Assembly: GCF_020622345.1 (NCBI RefSeq)
Contig: NZ_JACNMO010000006.1
Location: forward strand, 124,001 to 188,000
Direction of reading: 5' to 3'
Source: Roseobacter weihaiensis
GTDB taxonomy: Bacteria; Pseudomonadota; Alphaproteobacteria; Rhodobacterales; Rhodobacteraceae
DNA: 64,000 nucleotides
A program made the position numbers and the translations under genes. Under the pieces are notes generated by a model that saw only the letters and a list, made by a program, of their open reading frames with translations, had not been told where the DNA came from and searched no databases. Positions 62,691 to 64,000 of the stretch are shown here, one piece after another (the first letter of the stretch is position 1; the number at the start of each line of letters is the position of its first letter).

Positions 62691-64000
62691 ATGCGAACGA
62701 TCTGTGCTGCACTTTGTGCTGCACTTTTACAGTTTCTGGCGGCAGGTTTCGCGGGTGCGCAGGACGTTACGCTGACCTCGCGCGATGGCAATGTCGAGAT
62801 CGCGGGCACGTTGCTGGGGTATGATGGCGAGTTCTACCGGCTTGAGACGCTTTACGGCGAGCTGACAATAGACGGCAGCGGCGTGCAATGCGCGGGGCCG
62901 GGGTGTCCCAACCTGGAGGACTATGTCGCCGATCTGTCGATCTCTGGCTCTGCGACGATGGGGGCGGTCCTGATGCCCGCCCTGCTGGAAGGGTTTGCCC
63001 AACGAAACGGGTACGAGGTGCGGCGCGCAGATCAGGATGCCACTCATTTTTCCTACACGCTGACCAACAGCCAGACGGGTAAAGAGGCGGCTCTTTTCAG
63101 GTTTCGGGTCACGAATACGAACGAAGGGTTTGCCGACCTTCTGGCCAATGAAGCGGACATCGTGATGGCCCTGCGCGAGATCAGGCCAGAAGAACGGGAT
63201 CGCGCCTTTGAAGCGGGTATGGGCGATATGACTGGGCCAAACCGGTCGCGGGTTCTGGCGCTTGATGCGGTGGTGCCCATCGTGTCGCCGCAGAACCCGG
63301 TGCAGGAAATCTCGCCCGCAGATCTTGCGCTGATCTACGCCGGCCAGATCGAGAACTGGTCTGGTGTTGGCGGGCCGGATGCGCCTATAGCACTTCATGC
63401 GCCGACCGCACAGTCCGGGCTGGGTCAAGCCACGGTGGATCAGATTTTGGGCCCGGTTGCGCTGGAGATGTCCCGAGATGTAACCCGGCATGCCCGGGGG
63501 GAGGCGCTGGCAGAGGCGGTTCTGGCCGACCCCTTCGCCTTGGGTATTGCCAGCTATGCCGAGGTTGGAAATGCGCAACCCCTTGTTCTCAAGGGCCCCT
63601 GCGGTCGTGTCCTGAGCGCGACGCGACGGTCGATCAAGACAGAAGACTACCCGCTGACGGCGCCGATGTTTCTCTACACCCCCGCGCGGCGCCTGCCCAA
63701 AATCGCGCGTGAGTTTCTGGCCTTTGTGCGGGGGCCAACGGCACAGGTTGTAATCCGCCGCTCCGGCTTCGTGGATCAGGCCCCCGAGGAGGTGCCCATC
63801 AACCAGCAGGGCGACCGTTTTGCCAATGCAATTGCGGCGGCAGGTCGGGAAACGGGATTGTCCGAGCTGCAACGTATGATGGACCGGCTCAGCCCGATGA
63901 AACGGGTGACAATGTCTTTTCGATTCGAGGCCGGGGAGACCCGGCTTGATGCGCAGTCGCGGTCAAACATCGTGCAACTGGCCCGCGATCTGGAGCAGGG
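62691..64000 (+). CDS. PstS-like substrate-binding / OmpA-domain protein, 5' part
   Basis: 436 residues visible without a stop; the gene runs out of the window. Signal peptide (about 1-22, ending AGFAGA), a short N-terminal module with two cysteines (CAGPGC), then a phosphate-binding-protein-like domain (LSISGSATMGAVLMPALLEGFA, IVSPQNPVQEISPADLALIYAGQIENWSGVGG). From about 405 the sequence (RVTMSFRFEAGETRLDAQSRSNIVQLARDLEQ) looks like the start of an OmpA peptidoglycan-binding domain. It suggests a periplasmic binding protein tethered to peptidoglycan. Ligand unknown. Confidence 0.82.
   Translation, partial: MRTICAALCAALLQFLAAGFAGAQDVTLTSRDGNVEIAGTLLGYDGEFYRLETLYGELTIDGSGVQCAGPGCPNLEDYVADLSISGSATMGAVLMPALLEGFAQRNGYEVRRADQDATHFSYTLTNSQTGKEAALFRFRVTNTNEGFADLLANEADIVMALREIRPEERDRAFEAGMGDMTGPNRSRVLALDAVVPIVSPQNPVQEISPADLALIYAGQIENWSGVGGPDAPIALHAPTAQSGLGQATVDQILGPVALEMSRDVTRHARGEALAEAVLADPFALGIASYAEVGNAQPLVLKGPCGRVLSATRRSIKTEDYPLTAPMFLYTPARRLPKIAREFLAFVRGPTAQVVIRRSGFVDQAPEEVPINQQGDRFANAIAAAGRETGLSELQRMMDRLSPMKRVTMSFRFEAGETRLDAQSRSNIVQLARDLEQ

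Noticed and set aside
1-64000. Insertion sequences, prophage, defence systems, CRISPR arrays, rRNA operons
   Set aside because: No transposase, integrase, cas or restriction gene, no regularly spaced repeats and no rRNA-like sequence were seen; gene content is core throughout.

Overview
The window reads as chromosomal core DNA of an alphaproteobacterium of the Roseobacter group (Rhodobacteraceae). The basis is protein-level resemblance (short HemJ, two-domain malic enzyme, Tim44-like TimA, ribokinase-like protein, response regulator-PP2C protein, periplasmic PstS-OmpA protein), high GC with GC-rich wobble positions, and the gene order dnaQ-coaE-aroE-maf // rho-mnmE-mnmG-rsmG-parA-parB, which marks the replication-origin region in many Alphaproteobacteria. 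No rRNA, tRNA, insertion sequence, prophage or CRISPR array was recognised. The species cannot be named from the sequence alone.

Layout. 1-4.3 kb: 3' part of an MFS transporter, a timA-mltA-smr envelope/DNA operon on the minus strand, then fxsA and secB. 4.3-7.0 kb: minus-strand dnaQ, coaE, aroE, maf, linked by 4-8 base overlaps. 6.99-7.39 kb: AT-rich gene-free stretch with DnaA boxes, the best oriC candidate. 7.4-14.8 kb: plus-strand hemJ, rho, mnmE, mnmG, rsmG, parA, parB; two perfect parS palindromes lie in the 5' ends of mnmG and rsmG. 14.8-19 kb: hemW-rdgB-rph on minus, then hrcA-grpE on plus. 19-30 kb: mutS, NADP-malic enzyme, a PfkB kinase, exported MsrA, a sulfotransferase-like protein, an SCP2 protein, argG, ilvA and an SDR.

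30-41 kb: divergent Hpt and response regulator-PP2C genes, two NUDIX hydrolases around Hsp33, CCA-adding enzyme, a pair of ABC half-exporters, an RNA m5U methyltransferase and a NavBac-type sodium channel. 41-43.4 kb: an envelope block with two unrelated-looking L,D-transpeptidases around a CAP-domain lipoprotein, and a 58-residue exported/membrane miniprotein. 43.4-50.3 kb: hemH, a BioC-like methyltransferase, comF, glutaredoxin, nitrilase, MarR, ubiG, proline iminopeptidase and an unusually short peptide-type solute-binding protein. 50.4-55.8 kb: the transcription/translation operon rimP-nusA-ylxR-infB, preceded and followed by clear intrinsic terminators. 55.8-64 kb: a 44-residue miniprotein, mutT, argJ, a parvulin, secA, an unrecognised membrane-anchored protein and the 5' part of a PstS-OmpA gene.

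The coherent theme is origin biology: candidate oriC, parS and ParAB lie within 8 kb, with genes transcribed away from the origin on both sides. I found no convincing undescribed multi-gene system; the most unexplained items are the two miniproteins, the gene pair after secA, the shortened binding protein, and the Hpt/PP2C pair.
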